From Nitrospirota bacterium (GTDB lineage: Bacteria; Nitrospinota_A; UBA7883): a stretch of 5,625 bases of DNA. Each line of letters opens with the position of its first letter. Position 1 is the first letter of the stretch. The notes beneath the pieces are model-generated. The model was given only the letters and a program-made list of their open reading frames with translations. It was not told the DNA's origin and ran no database searches. Positions 5,579-5,625 of the stretch are shown here, in pieces. A program made the translations under genes and the position numbers. The stretch covers positions 1 through 5,625 of the forward strand of contig DRJW01000153.1 in the NCBI GenBank assembly GCA_011052055.1. The letters are read 5' to 3'.

Positions 5579-5625
5579 ATGTGGTGGGATGAGAACCCAC
5601 ATAGACAAGTGGGTTCGTAGGAGGA
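5571..5625 (+). CDS. possible basic peptide in repeat unit 2, partial
   Basis: The same reading frame as in unit 1, cut by the window end after 18 complete codons with identical protein sequence. Its ribosome binding site is stronger (GGAGGAA, 5556-5562). Coding status is as uncertain as for unit 1. Confidence 0.22.
   Translation, partial: MKICGGMRTHIDKWVRRR

Larger units (their letters stand above)
5518..5625 (+). repeat. tandem repeat unit 2, truncated by the window end
   Basis: The 108 bases match 5329-5436 at 104 positions without gaps. The four differences are all transitions: 5362 G to A, 5366 C to T, 5368 A to G and 5435 A to G (unit 2 positions 5551, 5555, 5557 and 5624). The unit is still matching where the window stops, so the array continues to an unknown length. 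Confidence 0.93.

Overview
The window looks like ordinary chromosomal DNA of a Gram-negative bacterium with a mid-range base composition. It has proteins with Sec-type signal peptides, a CxxCH cytochrome motif and a CopD/cytochrome b5 membrane fusion. This gene set would suit Desulfobacterota (deltaproteobacteria) or a neighbouring phylum, but no marker fixes the taxon and I hold that placement loosely. I see no transposase, phage gene, integrase or CRISPR array.

Layout. 108-530 (+) encodes a DUF302-domain protein. 531-869 is a long leader region. It holds a probable frame-broken 50-codon ORF on the minus strand, a plausible promoter near 732-760 and a perfect 8-bp hairpin just before a ribosome binding site. 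870-2042 (+) encodes a receiver domain fused to about six TPR repeats; the receiver has lost its phosphoacceptor aspartate. 2160-3068 (+) encodes a membrane fusion of a c-type haem motif, a CopD-like four-helix region and a cytochrome b5-like domain. Converging on it from the other strand is a compact three-gene run, in order of transcription: a polytopic membrane protein of unknown function (5105-4359), larE (4362-3541, ATGA overlap) and a small histidine-rich exported protein (3512-3114).

The right end is the most unusual part. A complete tRNA-Ser(CGA) gene (5257-5347) is followed by a tandem repeat of 189-bp period. Each unit begins with the last 19 bases of the tRNA gene, and the second unit runs off the window after 108 bases at 104/108 identity. 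The unit starts with a continuous 20-bp hairpin in which all inter-copy differences preserve pairing. It continues with a near-exact reverse complement of the tRNA T-arm, and it contains a short basic ORF whose ribosome binding site and start codon lie inside the hairpin. From memory, the organisation resembles the Escherichia coli tyrT locus, where 178-bp repeats carrying the last 19 bp of a tRNA-Tyr gene yield a small RNA and a small basic protein. The sequence here is different and attached to a serine tRNA.

Functional links. The larE run may act together, because LarE is translationally coupled to the membrane protein, but no other nickel-pincer cofactor gene is visible. The three plus-strand genes share no obvious pathway.
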